Made by a program: the position numbers and the translations under genes
The notes under the pieces: model-generated
Told to the model about the DNA's origin: nothing
Seen by the model: only the letters and a program-made list of their open reading frames with translations
Databases searched by the model: none
NCBI RefSeq assembly: GCF_000374545.1
Contig: NZ_KB894590.1
Location: forward strand, 82,822-146,821
Direction: 5' to 3'
DNA length: 64,000 nucleotides
DNA from: Anaeromusa acidaminophila DSM 3853
GTDB lineage: Bacteria > Bacillota > Negativicutes > Anaeromusales > Anaeromusaceae
Shown here: one piece after another, positions 8,758 through 18,297 of the stretch
How positions within the stretch are numbered: position 1 is the first letter of the stretch
How the letters are laid out: every line of letters begins with the position of its first letter

Positions 8758-9180
8758 ATGCACTATCAAGTGAAAACGGATTGCGAAGGGATGGATTGGC
8801 TTGCTGTGTGCGAGCTTATTAAAGAAGCTGGCTTAGCTGTCCATCCTGTTGAAGTAACGAAAAAAGCTTTTGAAAACAGCTATCGAGTGGTCTTTGTTTT
8901 TCATGACGGGGTGATTATAGCATGTGGCCGGATGATTTCTGATGGTGTTTATCAGGCTGCGGTATATGATATCGCCGTTTTGCCTGAATACCAAGGGAAG
9001 AAGCTAGGAAAGCTAGTTATGGATGAGCTCCATAAAAAGCTAGGCGATATCAATGTTATACTTTATGCAAGTCCCGGCAAAGAAGCTTTTTATCAAAAAT
9101 TGGGCTATCGGAAGATGCTGACCGGTATGGCCTACTTTACCGATATGAACCGCATGCGGGAACGTGGATTTATCGAGTAA
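8758..9180 (+). CDS. GNAT-family N-acetyltransferase
   Basis: The 140-residue protein shows the GNAT core: a beta strand ending IAVLPEYQGKKLGKLVMD (acetyl-CoA pyrophosphate loop QGKKLG), then LYASPGKEAFYQKLGYRKM near the end. The start is the ATG at 8758 with AAGGAGG upstream; the frame extends to a TTG at 8734 inside the preceding gene's stop, which is unlikely. It may acetylate a small amine or a protein terminus. It is probably co-transcribed with the ABM protein and ends at the 9235 terminator. Confidence 0.88.
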   Translation: MHYQVKTDCEGMDWLAVCELIKEAGLAVHPVEVTKKAFENSYRVVFVFHDGVIIACGRMISDGVYQAAVYDIAVLPEYQGKKLGKLVMDELHKKLGDINVILYASPGKEAFYQKLGYRKMLTGMAYFTDMNRMRERGFIE

Positions 9181-9234
9181 AGAAAGACGATACAGGTAAA
9201 ACGATTTAAAGTTGTCGTAGCTCAAGGGGAGCGG

Positions 9235-9265
9235 AGCGCTAAGACCGAAGTCTTGGCGCTTTTTC
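9235..9265 (+). terminator. Rho-independent terminator
   Basis: AGCGCTAAGAC (9235-9245) pairs with GTCTTGGCGCT (9250-9260) across a CGAA loop, with one G-T pair, and is followed by TTTTT. Confidence 0.9.
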
Positions 9266-9370
9266 TATGCAGGAAATTATTCGTTGTTGCCGAAAGAACA
9301 TAAAACCAGGCGAATCGTTAAGAGCAATGGCGCTGAACTGCCAAATTCATAATCAAACTGGAGGATGTTT

Positions 9371-10024
9371 ATGCAAAAAGGTCTTTTTCGCGCCTTAGAA
9401 AAGATTGATGTAGTATGCGAAAATGTGGAAACGAAAGAGATCGTGATTTTCTCAAGTTTTATTAAATCTATTGAAAACGACTCCTTGTTTATTGGCGTAC
9501 CGCAACGCGAAAAAGAAGAAATGCATGCTTGTATTGGAGAGTATTTAAAAGCGAGAATTACGACCGAACAATGCGCTTATTTTTTTGAAACAAAAGTCGT
9601 CAAATACCATCAGCAAGAAATGAAATTATGGGAGCTGGCATGGCCTTGTTGTATGCAACGAAGCCAGCAGCGTAAATATGTTAGGGCGAAAACTATTTTG
9701 GAAGTAGTCCTAGAGTATATGGATGTAAGGATGCAGTGGCAAGTCATGCGAACCTATACGAAAGACCTTAGTGCAGGCGGGTTGCAAGCGATTATGCCCT
9801 CAGTGCCTCCAGAAGGTTCTAACGTACTGGTCCATTTGTTTTTGACGGAGGAAGAAGTATTAGATCTAAAAGGAGAATTTGTGCGGATTGAATATCCTAA
9901 AACAGAAGAGCAAAAACACTTTGCGTCAATTAAGTTTTGTGAAATGGATAAAAAAATGACGGAGCGAATCGTAAAGTTCATTTTTGATAAAGAGGTGGAA
10001 CAACGGAAGCGGTGTTCTCGCTAG
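9371..10024 (+). CDS. PilZ-domain c-di-GMP receptor (YcgR-like)
   Basis: This 217-residue protein has an N-terminal beta-rich YcgR-like flagellar brake domain (about 10-90) and a C-terminal PilZ domain. Both parts of the c-di-GMP site are visible: R97-xxx-R101 (QRSQQRK) and D132-L-S-A-G-G137. It would bind cyclic-di-GMP and modulate motility or another output. I prefer the ATG at 9371, which has GGAGG six bases upstream; the ATG at 9365 touches that ribosome binding site. It lies beside two chemoreceptors and a diguanylate cyclase, which supports a motility role. Confidence 0.9.
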   Translation: MQKGLFRALEKIDVVCENVETKEIVIFSSFIKSIENDSLFIGVPQREKEEMHACIGEYLKARITTEQCAYFFETKVVKYHQQEMKLWELAWPCCMQRSQQRKYVRAKTILEVVLEYMDVRMQWQVMRTYTKDLSAGGLQAIMPSVPPEGSNVLVHLFLTEEEVLDLKGEFVRIEYPKTEEQKHFASIKFCEMDKKMTERIVKFIFDKEVEQRKRCSR

Positions 10025-10078
10025 ATAGGAATTGCTGTTGGTGTTGGACGGAAAGCTAACAATGGATTGTATAAGCGG

Positions 10079-10124
10079 CAGCTCGTTAATGCTTGCATGT
10101 GGCAGGTGTTGGCGAGCTGTTTTG
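10079..10124 (+). terminator. Possible terminator after the PilZ gene
   Basis: CAGCTCG (10079-10085) pairs with CGAGCTG (10113-10119) and is followed by TTTTG. The inner part of the stem pairs imperfectly, so confidence is moderate. Confidence 0.5.
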
Positions 10125-10275
10125 ATTCGCTGGTTTGTTTTAGAAAAAGCTAATGTATACTAATTCGCTAGCAGGAAAAATATAGAAAAAGAAGAATAAA
10201 GAAAGTGAAAATTAACACAATTTAAAATCTGCTTGTGCATCAACGTACATACAAATTTTTCGAGGAGGAATGAAA

Positions 10276-11970
10276 ATGAAGATTGGTGCAAAAATTACAG
10301 GCGGTTTTTTAGTTGTAATTCTCTTAATGGCCATATCCGGTATTTTAGGTAGTTTCTTGTTAAATCGAATTGCTAATGTTAGTGATGCATTGCAGGACGT
10401 AAACCTGGTCTTATTAGAAAAGACCTATCAAGTTACTATTAATAACGGTTTAAAGGTAGCGGCGGCTCGGGGCTATGTAATTACCGGGAATCAGTCGTTT
10501 ATGGGCGATTATAATAAACTGGTAGATCAGAACAAAGCGCTTTTGGATGAGCTGGAAGCAAAGTCAATTACCGAAAAGGGCAAACAATTTACGAGAGAAG
10601 CACGAAGTCTGGAGGAAGCTTACTCTGCCATTGTATTTTCTAAAATAGTGCCTTTGCGCAAAGAGGGGAAAGTTGAAGAAGTGCAGCAAGTGATGGCGGC
10701 GGAGCTGGCGCCGGCAGCAGTTGCTTCCCGTCAAAAACTCCAAGAATACATTGAATTTCGCAATAAACAGATTAATACCTCGTTTGAAGAGTCTCAGAAT
10801 GACATTGAGAGCGCAAAAAAAACAACATGGATTAGTTTTATCATCGCGCTAGTGATTGCAGGAGCTACTACTTTTACGATTACTAAAATGATAACAAAAC
10901 CCTTAACAGAAGCAACAGAACATTTGCGCCTGATGAGCGAAGGAGATTTTTCTAAAGATGTTTCAGAAGTGGTGCTAAAACGCAGTGATGAGTTTGGCCT
11001 AATGGGCAGAGCTTTTGAAGAAATGACGAAAAATATGCAGCATGTGTTGAAAAATATTGCTCAGTCTTCCGAGCATCTGGCCGCGTCAAGCGAGGAATTA
11101 ACTGCCAGCGCTCAGCAATCAGCAGAAGCGGTATCCAATGTAGCTCACTCGATTCAAACCGTTGCCTCCGGGGCGGAAGAACAAGTGAATGCAGTGAATG
11201 AAACCTCCGCGGTGGTGGAAGAGATTTCAGCGACGTTGGAAGAAGTGGCTGCGACGGCTAATGAGATGACAGTGCTTGCCGAGAAAACGTCCTCCACTAC
11301 CACTCAGGGGGGAACTTCAGTTGATAAGGCGGTATTGCAAATGTCTTCTGTAGGCCGCGAGGCGAAAGAAGCGCAAAAAGCCGCGGAAGAATTGAAGGAA
11401 GGGTCGCAGCAAATCGGTGAAATTGTAGATTTGATTTCTAATATCGCCGGGCAGACGAACCTTCTCGCTCTAAATGCGGCGATCGAAGCTGCGCGAGCTG
11501 GAGAAGCGGGAAGAGGCTTTGCCGTGGTAGCGGAAGAAGTTAGAAAACTTGCAGAGCAAAGTGAAGCAGCCGCCAGTAAAATTACGGAGCTGATTATCAA
11601 GAATAACGCAAGCATTGGAAATGTGGTTGGCACGATTGATTCGGCAATACGAGTTGTCGATCAAGGGGTTGAGTTGGTTAATGTGGCTGGCGGGAATTTT
11701 AGAGAAATTGGCGAGATGGTCGAAAATGTAACAAAACAAGTGGCGGTTATTTCCAAAGCCATTCATGAAGCGGCTATAGGCAGCCAGCAAATTGTGGCTT
11801 CGGTTCAAATCGTAGAAAACTTGAGTCGCGGAGCGGCTGCGGAGACGCAGACCGTATCGGCGGCATCAGAAGAGCAAGCTGCTTCTATGGAACAAATTGC
11901 TTCGTCTAGTCAAAATTTGGCGAAAATGGCAGAATCCTTGCAATCGCTAATAGGAAAGTTTAAAGTATAA
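10276..11970 (+). CDS. Methyl-accepting chemotaxis protein with 4HB sensor domain
   Basis: This is a complete chemoreceptor of 564 residues. An N-terminal membrane helix (about 8-30) and a second helix (about 186-206) enclose a roughly 150-residue helical sensor of four-helix-bundle type. A HAMP domain follows (about 207-260), then a methyl-accepting coiled coil with the tip motif [20 protein letters not shown] and [14 protein letters not shown]. The ATG at 10276 has GAGGAGG eight bases upstream; the ATG at 10270 is too close. It signals to the CheA/CheW array. The ligand is not evident. It probably forms its own transcription unit, with a long AT-rich leader. Confidence 0.95.
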   Translation: MKIGAKITGGFLVVILLMAISGILGSFLLNRIANVSDALQDVNLVLLEKTYQVTINNGLKVAAARGYVITGNQSFMGDYNKLVDQNKALLDELEAKSITEKGKQFTREARSLEEAYSAIVFSKIVPLRKEGKVEEVQQVMAAELAPAAVASRQKLQEYIEFRNKQINTSFEESQNDIESAKKTTWISFIIALVIAGATTFTITKMITKPLTEATEHLRLMSEGDFSKDVSEVVLKRSDEFGLMGRAFEEMTKNMQHVLKNIAQSSEHLAASSEELTASAQQSAEAVSNVAHSIQTVASGAEEQVNAVNETSAVVEEISATLEEVAATANEMTVLAEKTSSTTTQGGTSVDKAVLQMSSVGREAKEAQKAAEELKEGSQQIGEIVDLISNIAGQTNLLALNAAIEAARAGEAGRGFAVVAEEVRKLAEQSEAAASKITELIIKNNASIGNVVGTIDSAIRVVDQGVELVNVAGGNFREIGEMVENVTKQVAVISKAIHEAAIGSQQIVASVQIVENLSRGAAAETQTVSAASEEQAASMEQIASSSQNLAKMAESLQSLIGKFKV

Positions 11971-12006
11971 CTGCCTGAGAATAATAGTTTTCAATGAAAA
12001 TAGAAC

Positions 12007-12046
12007 GACGTCGACATAGGAAGCGATACAAACCTATGTCGACGTC
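12007..12046 (+). terminator. Strong hairpin after the chemoreceptor gene
   Basis: GACGTCGACATAGG (12007-12020) has a perfect 14 bp complement at 12033-12046, with a 12-base loop. The T tract is interrupted (TCCTGTTGTTT), so it may act as a terminator or an mRNA end protector. Confidence 0.65.
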
Positions 12047-12149
12047 TCCTGTTGTTTGCTGATAAGATAGAAGCATAGGAATAGCAATGTTGCTCCTTTT
12101 CTTGCGCGTAATTATATTTCATTTTAAGAGTTGGGGAAGGAGAGCGAGA

Positions 12150-13250
12150 ATGGATTTCTTAAAAAGCAGCGTGAGCGGAAAAATGTTGCTGGCTGCTTTG
12201 GGGGCGGCGGTCGGGGGACCGTTATTGTTGGCGTTAACAGATTCGACCGCAATTTTGGCGGGCGGACTTTTTTGGTATGTGTTTTTCTTGCAATATCAGG
12301 CTTTTCGAAAACAAGAAGTGCAAAAAAAACAAATTGCTCAAGAAAAGATGTTGCGAGAAATAAGTTTTGGGTTATTCAACAATGTGTTGGAAGCAGATAT
12401 TAGCGAAAATCGGGTTTTAGGAGAAAACGCCCGTAAGCTTTCGGATTTACTTGGCTTAAATAATTCCGATAACTATGAAGAAATAATTGAAGCGGTAGTT
12501 TCAAAATTAGTGAGAGAGGAATTTCGCGAGGAATACAAAAATAGATTTTCGCGGGAATCTATACTGAAGTTGTACCATTCCGGGCAGAACAGTTTTGAGT
12601 ATGAATTTATTGAGCGCTCCGATGGAATTTCCTATGCGTGGGTGCAGACCGCTGTTTGTATTTATCGCTCTTTTGATACCGGAACGATACGGATTATTTC
12701 TCATGTGAAGAACATTCAGCAAAAAAAAGAAAAAGAACTTGCGATTCTTCAAAAGGCGCAGCGGGATTCTTTGACTAATTTGTATAATAAAATCGTTACG
12801 AAGGAACTCATTGATGAGTTTTTGATCTCTACAGGCGGCCAGGGAATGCATGCAGTTTATCTCATTGATATTGATAATTTCAAGTTTATTAATGATCACT
12901 TCGGCCATGCTTTTGGTGATGCTGTGCTGTCCAGGGTAGCTGAGAAATTGAATCGTTCCTTTAGAGCTTCCGATATTGTGGGGCGAATTGGAGGCGATGA
13001 GTTTTTAGTGCTTGCGAAAAATGTCGAGAATCGGTCGATTGTTTTGCGCAAAGCGGAAGAAACTTGCAAACATATGCATAACTTGCTTAAAGGCATCAGC
13101 GGGAACGCCAGTGCGGCGATAAGCATAGGGATTTGTATAGTTCCAGATGACGGAACTGTTTTTGATGAAGTGTATGTAAAAGCGGATGCAGCTCTTTATG
13201 CAGCGAAGAAAAAGGGGAAGAATACGTTTGTATTATATGAAACGCTGTAA
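12150..13250 (+). CDS. Membrane-anchored PAS-GGDEF diguanylate cyclase
   Basis: The 366-residue protein should make cyclic-di-GMP from GTP. It has an N-terminal hydrophobic hairpin (about 10-50), a PAS-like sensor (about 70-195) and a GGDEF domain. The catalytic GGDEF is intact at 281-285, and a product-inhibition I-site RASD lies at 272-275, five residues before it. I start at the ATG at 12150 with AAGGAG upstream; the frame extends to 12087 but that stretch has no ribosome binding site. Its position between two chemoreceptors and near the PilZ protein suggests a motility-related c-di-GMP circuit. Confidence 0.93.
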   Translation: MDFLKSSVSGKMLLAALGAAVGGPLLLALTDSTAILAGGLFWYVFFLQYQAFRKQEVQKKQIAQEKMLREISFGLFNNVLEADISENRVLGENARKLSDLLGLNNSDNYEEIIEAVVSKLVREEFREEYKNRFSRESILKLYHSGQNSFEYEFIERSDGISYAWVQTAVCIYRSFDTGTIRIISHVKNIQQKKEKELAILQKAQRDSLTNLYNKIVTKELIDEFLISTGGQGMHAVYLIDIDNFKFINDHFGHAFGDAVLSRVAEKLNRSFRASDIVGRIGGDEFLVLAKNVENRSIVLRKAEETCKHMHNLLKGISGNASAAISIGICIVPDDGTVFDEVYVKADAALYAAKKKGKNTFVLYETL

Positions 13251-13279
13251 AAGTTGAGAGTGAAAATAATTATGGTGTT

Positions 13280-13323
13280 AGCCTGTAGGTACTTATTTTG
13301 TATGAGTACATGCAGGCTTTTAT
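13280..13323 (+). terminator. Rho-independent terminator
   Basis: AGCCTGTAGGTACT (13280-13293) pairs with AGTACATGCAGGCT (13305-13318), with mismatches in the middle, and is followed by TTTATT. Confidence 0.8.
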
Positions 13324-13411
13324 TGTGTTTTAGAAAAAGTTGTATTATTATATAGTCTAGTGATAAAAACTATCATTGTTAATTAATTGTTAATTTTTAG
13401 GTGTGTTTTTA

Positions 13412-14926
13412 ATGTGCATAGATCTCGAAAGTAGGATGGTGATAAAAGTGATCAATTTTTTTAAAAAAAAGACTCCCTGTGATGAAGCAGTTTGTATTTT
13501 GCAAAACGTTGAGGAACGCTTACAAGGAAAGCCCCATGCCTTTGGGACCTTAAAAGTTGAGTATCCAATACATAAGAGAATGTTAACTCAGTTTGAAAAA
13601 TTGCTAAACAGTGAAGAGAAGATGTCTAGCTCATGTAAGCGCATGCTATCGACAGTTTCTTCGCTAAGCGAATTTGATGTCCGAATGACTCATTCTGCTT
13701 ATGAGCTATCGCAGTTTGCCAAACAAATGGCATTAGTCAGTGAATCCAATTTAGCGGTCGTAGAAGAAATAACCGCGAGTATGAATGATGTGAATGAAAC
13801 GGTGGAGCAGACTTCATTCAAGATGAAGGAGTTATCTGACTCCTCGAATACGTTGATCCAAAAGAACGATGAAAGTATGACGCAAATTGGAGAACTGGTA
13901 GATTTAAAAGAACATGTTGTTGAAGACACTAAGAAAATGAGCATTCAAATCGAAGAACTTACCACTATGGCGGAAAACATTAGCGAGATTGTGAATGGAG
14001 TGGCGGCGATTGCGGAACAAACGAATTTGTTGGCTTTAAATGCCTCAATTGAAGCGGCTAGAGCTGGTGAAATGGGGCGAGGCTTTGCTGTTGTGGCTTC
14101 GGAGATTCGCAAACTAGCAGATAGTACAAAGGAAAATTTACAAAATATGAGGGGCTTTGTAACCCATATTCAAGTGGCGGCTCAGGGCGGTAAAGAGAGC
14201 TTGCTCAATACATTAAGCTCGACTAACTTAATGAATGAAAAACTAGATACCATTTCAGGAACGATTCACGGAAATGTGGAAATGCTAAAGCATACTGTAT
14301 TGGAAGTTAATGATATCTCGCAGATGATGGTTCACGTTAAGGAATCGGCGCAACAAGTCAATCAGGCGATGATGCTATCTGCTTCTGATGCGGAAAAGCT
14401 TCATGGCATGACGCAAGATATTCATAAGGATGCGGTGGAGAGCGAAGAAAACGCTAAACAGATTTCTCATATTGATACGGAATTGAGCGAGGTTGTGCGT
14501 GAAATGGTTGCCGCATTAAACGGAGGCATTCATTCTATTTCGAATCAAGACCTGTTGGCCAATTTAAAAAAAGCAAAAGAGGCTCATGGAAATTGGGTGA
14601 AAAATCTCAAGCGCATTGTTGAAGAAATGAAAATATATCCTATCCAAACGGATTCAAAACGCTGCGCTTTCGGTCATTTTTATCATTCCATTACGATGGA
14701 ACATGTGGATGTGAAAGCGGAGTGGGCTTCGATCGATGAAATACATGATCAATTTCATAAAATTGGTGATAAAGTTGTAGAAGCTGTGCGTTTGGAAGAC
14801 AAAAGCGCTGCGATTAGGCATCTTCAAGAGGCGGAGGAATTATCGAATAAGATCTTTGGGAAAATTGACAATACAGTTCGTATTATCGAAAGAAAAAGTG
14901 AAATTGGAGAAGAAGTGCTGCGATGA
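13412..14926 (+). CDS. Soluble chemoreceptor with C-terminal CZB zinc-binding domain
   Basis: This cytoplasmic chemoreceptor of about 504 residues has no membrane helix. The signalling coiled coil carries the tip motif [20 protein letters not shown] and [14 protein letters not shown]. The C-terminus is a chemoreceptor zinc-binding (CZB) domain with the complete 3His/1Cys site: H392 (AHGNW), C418 (RCAFGHF), and H445 and H449 (HDQFH). CZB domains sense zinc state and hypochlorous acid in characterised examples. The start is uncertain: ATG 13412 has AGGTG eight bases upstream, while ATG 13436 and GTG 13448 are alternatives. The cytosolic location suggests it reads internal redox or zinc status. 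Confidence 0.93.
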   Translation: MCIDLESRMVIKVINFFKKKTPCDEAVCILQNVEERLQGKPHAFGTLKVEYPIHKRMLTQFEKLLNSEEKMSSSCKRMLSTVSSLSEFDVRMTHSAYELSQFAKQMALVSESNLAVVEEITASMNDVNETVEQTSFKMKELSDSSNTLIQKNDESMTQIGELVDLKEHVVEDTKKMSIQIEELTTMAENISEIVNGVAAIAEQTNLLALNASIEAARAGEMGRGFAVVASEIRKLADSTKENLQNMRGFVTHIQVAAQGGKESLLNTLSSTNLMNEKLDTISGTIHGNVEMLKHTVLEVNDISQMMVHVKESAQQVNQAMMLSASDAEKLHGMTQDIHKDAVESEENAKQISHIDTELSEVVREMVAALNGGIHSISNQDLLANLKKAKEAHGNWVKNLKRIVEEMKIYPIQTDSKRCAFGHFYHSITMEHVDVKAEWASIDEIHDQFHKIGDKVVEAVRLEDKSAAIRHLQEAEELSNKIFGKIDNTVRIIERKSEIGEEVLR

Positions 14927-14963
14927 ATGCTGCCACATAGCGACAATTTTTATAGTTCATACT

Positions 14964-14999
14964 GACGCAGGGGTGTTCTGACACTTCTGCGTCTTTTTT
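14964..14999 (+). terminator. Rho-independent terminator
   Basis: GACGCAGGGGTGT (14964-14976) pairs with ACACTTCTGCGTC (14981-14993), including G-T pairs, followed by TTTTTT. Confidence 0.9.
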
Positions 15000-15167
15000 G
15001 AAGCAAAAAATAGGACCAAGGACTGAAACTATTGCAAACGAAAAGGGATTGTCTAAGCTGCCTAGAATAGTAAAAAAATGGCTTTTGCACTTTTGGCGCT
15101 AGTTCATGCTCTAGTTGAGAGGACTGCGTAGCTAGTAAGCTTATTCTATACCAAGCGGAGGGGTTCT

Positions 15168-16865
15168 ATGTACGACTATAAAGGACGCTTAATGAATGCA
15201 AGGGTTAACGCCTTTTACTTTCCAGGTTTGTTATCTGCTTTGTCTATTACGGCGAGTATGTTTCTAGATATTGCGATTGTAGGACAGATGCTAGGCCCAG
15301 TCGCTATGGGGGCGGTCAATTTAGCCTTGCCCCTGACCATGGTGTTTAATATGGTATATATGCTATTGGGAATTGGCGGTGAAGTGTTGGTTTCAGCTGC
15401 GAAGGGAGCTGGCAATAAGCAGGAAGCCAATACGTTGTTTTCGTTGAGCATGTTTACCCTTATTGCGGTAAGCATTGTGATTATGATTGGAGGTCTTGGC
15501 GCTCGAGAGCTGATTGCTTTGACTTTAAGCGGTGGAAATGCCGAGATGGCGCCCTTGGTGTTGCGTTATATTGGCATTATGTTTGTAGTGGCGCCGCTGA
15601 TGATTGGCATTACCAGTATGACTTATTTTGTCAAAGTAGATGCCCTGCCTAAACTTGCGGCAGGAGTTATGGTATTTGTAAATATAGTGAGCGTTGTCAG
15701 CAAGATTTTATACCTTGGACCCTTGCATTTAGGGATTGAAGGGGCGGCATATGGAACTATAACGGGCTTTGTCGCTGGATTTTTGCTATTAGTGCCGTAT
15801 TTGTTTTGGCGCAGAAAAAGAACTCTTTCTTTTGTTCCTCTAGCTGTGAAAGATTTTCGGCGTTTAGGAAATATTATTATTGCAGGCCTTCCTTCGGCGA
15901 TGGGGCAAGGGCTGGGAGCGGTGACAACGTTTTGCACTAATATAGTGATTCTGGATATTGCTGGTAAAAGCGGCATCGTTGTAAATACGGTCTGCTCTTC
16001 TATCTCTATTTTCATTTCTTCTTTTCGCTATGCTGCGACCAGTGCCATGGTTCCCATTGTTGGCGCTCTCTTTGGCGAAAGAGATTGGTGGTCAATGCAT
16101 CAGGTGGCTATGCGCATTACTAAAATGGTTATGGGCTTTGTTATTGTTAGCATTTTTCTTATTGAATTGCTTCCTGGTAATTTATTGGCGTTTTTCGGAG
16201 TTCATGATGCGGCCATTATGGAAATGGGAGTGCCAGCCTTGCGAATTTATGCACTAGGATTTCTATTAAGTTCTTTGAGCTACATCTTAATGACGTATAT
16301 GCAGACTACGGCTCGCAAGTTTTTTTCTATTGCCATCAGTGTGGGAACGGAGCTTTTGGCAATTTTCTTTATTTATTTGCTTGGATATTCATTGGGGAAT
16401 ATTGGAGTTTGGAGCCATACTATTGCAGCGCAGATAGTCTTGTTATTTTTGAGTATTTTAGCGGCTAAATACATTGGAAAAAAATTTAATGGCAAGTACC
16501 ATGGTGTTTTTATACATGAGGTGCAGCCGGATTATGTCATGGGCAATTCAATTTATGCGACTCAAGAAGAGGCGGTTGGCTATACGGACATGATTGGAGA
16601 GTTTTTTGCGGCTAAGCAAATTTCACCAAAGGCTATAGGAGAGGCCCAAAAGCTACTGCACCAAGTTTTGATGGATATTGTGGAGAAAGAAAAGAATCCG
16701 CAAAAAACCATTGATATTATGGCATTATTACATGACGGGCATATAAAAATTCGTCTCCGTGACGACAGCGGCTTGGAGGAATCGTTACAACTGGAAAATG
16801 ATGAGAGAATTGGCCGTTTGAGTGTGATGGGCTACAATAATACGTATATAAAAATTCCTGTTTAA
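15168..16865 (+). CDS. MATE-family transporter with degenerate HATPase-like C-terminal domain
   Basis: The first 440 or so residues form a MATE transporter with about twelve membrane helices, predicted to export cations or drugs by Na+ or H+ antiport. Typical MATE length is about 450, but this protein has 565 residues. The extra C-terminal 110 or so residues are hydrophilic and resemble an anti-sigma-type HATPase: a helix, then HIKIRLRDDSG, like the G1 region, and a final IGRLSVMGYNNTYIKI, like the last helix and strand. The conserved N-box Asn and glycine-rich lid are not obvious, so ATP binding is doubtful. The start has GCGGAGGGG upstream. The fusion suggests regulation by a partner protein such as a STAS domain; this is inference. 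Confidence 0.88.
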   Translation: MYDYKGRLMNARVNAFYFPGLLSALSITASMFLDIAIVGQMLGPVAMGAVNLALPLTMVFNMVYMLLGIGGEVLVSAAKGAGNKQEANTLFSLSMFTLIAVSIVIMIGGLGARELIALTLSGGNAEMAPLVLRYIGIMFVVAPLMIGITSMTYFVKVDALPKLAAGVMVFVNIVSVVSKILYLGPLHLGIEGAAYGTITGFVAGFLLLVPYLFWRRKRTLSFVPLAVKDFRRLGNIIIAGLPSAMGQGLGAVTTFCTNIVILDIAGKSGIVVNTVCSSISIFISSFRYAATSAMVPIVGALFGERDWWSMHQVAMRITKMVMGFVIVSIFLIELLPGNLLAFFGVHDAAIMEMGVPALRIYALGFLLSSLSYILMTYMQTTARKFFSIAISVGTELLAIFFIYLLGYSLGNIGVWSHTIAAQIVLLFLSILAAKYIGKKFNGKYHGVFIHEVQPDYVMGNSIYATQEEAVGYTDMIGEFFAAKQISPKAIGEAQKLLHQVLMDIVEKEKNPQKTIDIMALLHDGHIKIRLRDDSGLEESLQLENDERIGRLSVMGYNNTYIKIPV

Positions 16866-16921
16866 CGTATGGCTAGCAGATGTGGCTATAGAATCTGAAA
16901 GAATTAAAGGAGAGCGATAGC

Positions 16922-17806
16922 GTGAAAAAACAAGTAGACGTTTGGAAAATGGCGCTTAGTATGTTACTGCTTTTGGGGGTCATGGCGTATGCTCCGCAGC
17001 CGTTGGAAGCATTTAAATTAGAAGTTACCAATAATCAAGATCGTATCATGAATTGTGCGTTGGTGTATTTCGATAGTTCAGCCAAACGTTGGTCTTGCAG
17101 CGGCTGGTATAATGTGCCTGTGGGGGCAACGAAAAATTTTACGATCAGCAAAGCGGTTCAAACTTCTCATATGTACATGTATGCAAAAGCAGGCAATGCG
17201 GAGCTATGCGGCGGCAATGACGCTCCGTATATTACTCGCACGGTGATAAGCAATCAATTTCAGTACTATGACGGCAATAAATGCCCAGATGGACCTAATT
17301 CGCGGTCAGTACATTTTTACAAGTTTGCTATTGATGAGAATGATGCTGTTTCGATAGAGTGGGGAGCTGCGCGGCAACAGAAACAAAGCGCTGCGCAGAA
17401 TGGGGGAGGACAAAGCGGCGGTATTACGCAGCAAGAAATGCAAGCGCTTCAATTATTGAATCAAGACCGAGTCAATAATGGCCTGGCGTCGCTTAAGGCA
17501 GACGCTAAGCTAACGCAAGTTGCCCGCAACCACGCTGCCGATATGGCAAAACAGAACTATCTTAACCATACCAATTTACAAGGGAAGTCTCCCTTTGATC
17601 GCTTGAAAGCGAATGGAATCTCCTACCGCTTAGCGGGTGAAAATATTGCCTATAATCATTCGCTCGAAGCGATGCAGGAGGCTTGGATGAATAGTCCCGG
17701 GCATCGGGCCAACATTCTTAATGCAGGGTATACTCATGCCGGCGTAGGGCTGTACACTAAAGAGGATGGCGCCATTTATGGCGTGCAATTGTTTGCTAGT
17801 TATTAA
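16922..17806 (+). CDS. Secreted DUF1036-CAP domain protein
   Basis: This exported protein of 294 residues starts with GTG, preceded by AAAGGAGA. It has a signal peptide (positive start, hydrophobic 10-24, likely cleavage after residue 30 or so near PLEA). Residues about 31-142 match the DUF1036 pattern, rich in Cys and Trp (CSGWYNVPVG, CGGNDAPY). After a Gln/Gly-rich linker, a CAP/SCP domain (about 170-294) carries the family signatures HAADMAKQNYLNHT, GENIAYN and WMNSPGHRANIL, including the two metal-binding histidines. CAP proteins in bacteria are extracellular, often cell-surface associated. The combination with DUF1036 is uncommon. Function unknown. Confidence 0.87.
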   Translation: MKKQVDVWKMALSMLLLLGVMAYAPQPLEAFKLEVTNNQDRIMNCALVYFDSSAKRWSCSGWYNVPVGATKNFTISKAVQTSHMYMYAKAGNAELCGGNDAPYITRTVISNQFQYYDGNKCPDGPNSRSVHFYKFAIDENDAVSIEWGAARQQKQSAAQNGGGQSGGITQQEMQALQLLNQDRVNNGLASLKADAKLTQVARNHAADMAKQNYLNHTNLQGKSPFDRLKANGISYRLAGENIAYNHSLEAMQEAWMNSPGHRANILNAGYTHAGVGLYTKEDGAIYGVQLFASY

Positions 17807-17883
17807 TTTGAGATGAGTTTTGTTAAGGGATTGCTGTATTATAAAATCAATGAGGCAAGTGAAGGACGTTCTACCATAACTAT

Positions 17884-17923
17884 AAAGGCTCCCGTGTTAA
17901 ATTGCTTTAACGCGGGAGCCTTT
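17884..17923. terminator. Bidirectional terminator
   Basis: AAAGGCTCCCGTGTTAA (17884-17900) pairs with TTAACGCGGGAGCCTTT (17907-17923). It can serve both the CAP gene and the minus-strand small ORF that stops at 17941. Confidence 0.92.
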
Positions 17924-17940
17924 ATTCGAAATCATATTGA

Positions 17941-18024
17941 CTAATCAACATATTTTCTCACCATGGCGAACGTTTCGGCATATTTTTTAAAGCTTTCCCA
18001 AATCACGCTAATCCATTTTTTCAT
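17941..18024 (-). CDS. Small ORF encoding a 27-residue basic, possibly amphipathic peptide
   Basis: On the minus strand, ATG at 18024 is preceded by a near-perfect ribosome binding site (AAGGAGGTGAG, eight bases upstream) and opens a 27-codon frame ending in TAG at 17941. The peptide begins MKKWISVIWESFKK and ends in a charged segment; hydrophobic residues recur every three to four positions, as in an amphipathic helix. A TATAAT-like element lies upstream near 18066, and the bidirectional terminator at 17884 lies just downstream. All three signals support a real gene, divergent from superoxide reductase. I do not recognise the family. Confidence 0.65.
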   Translation of the reverse strand: MKKWISVIWESFKKYAETFAMVRKYVD

Positions 18025-18115
18025 GGTGTGCTCACCTCCTTAGGTTGCTTTCTTCTTTAATTCAATTATACACTGAAAATACATATGTGTATCACAAAAA
18101 CACCAAATTAACTTT

Positions 18116-18143
18116 TTGACAACAGAAAATTAACAATTATAAA
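18116..18143 (+). promoter_or_regulatory. Promoter of the superoxide reductase gene
   Basis: TTGACA at 18116-18121 and TATAAA at 18138-18143 are separated by 16 bases in AT-rich DNA. The leader to the gene start is about 150 bases. The region also contains an ACATATGT palindrome near 18080-18090, between this promoter and the divergent small ORF, which could be an operator. Confidence 0.65.
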
Positions 18144-18297
18144 TTGAGTGTTCAAATCAATTTGTTTAGTCAGGCTGCTTTTAAGATAAGCTTGTAAGGG
18201 AGAAAAGTTTTGCTTAAATTGTGATTTCAAGCAGGAATTGAGAACCTTAAATAGAAATTACTCTTAGAACACATTAATACTCAAGGAGGTAATCAAG

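Noticed and set aside
9181..9265. tRNA-like stretch with GTAGCTCAAGGGGAG
   Set aside because: There is no matching acceptor stem or T-arm; the sequence is explained by the terminator at 9235-9265.
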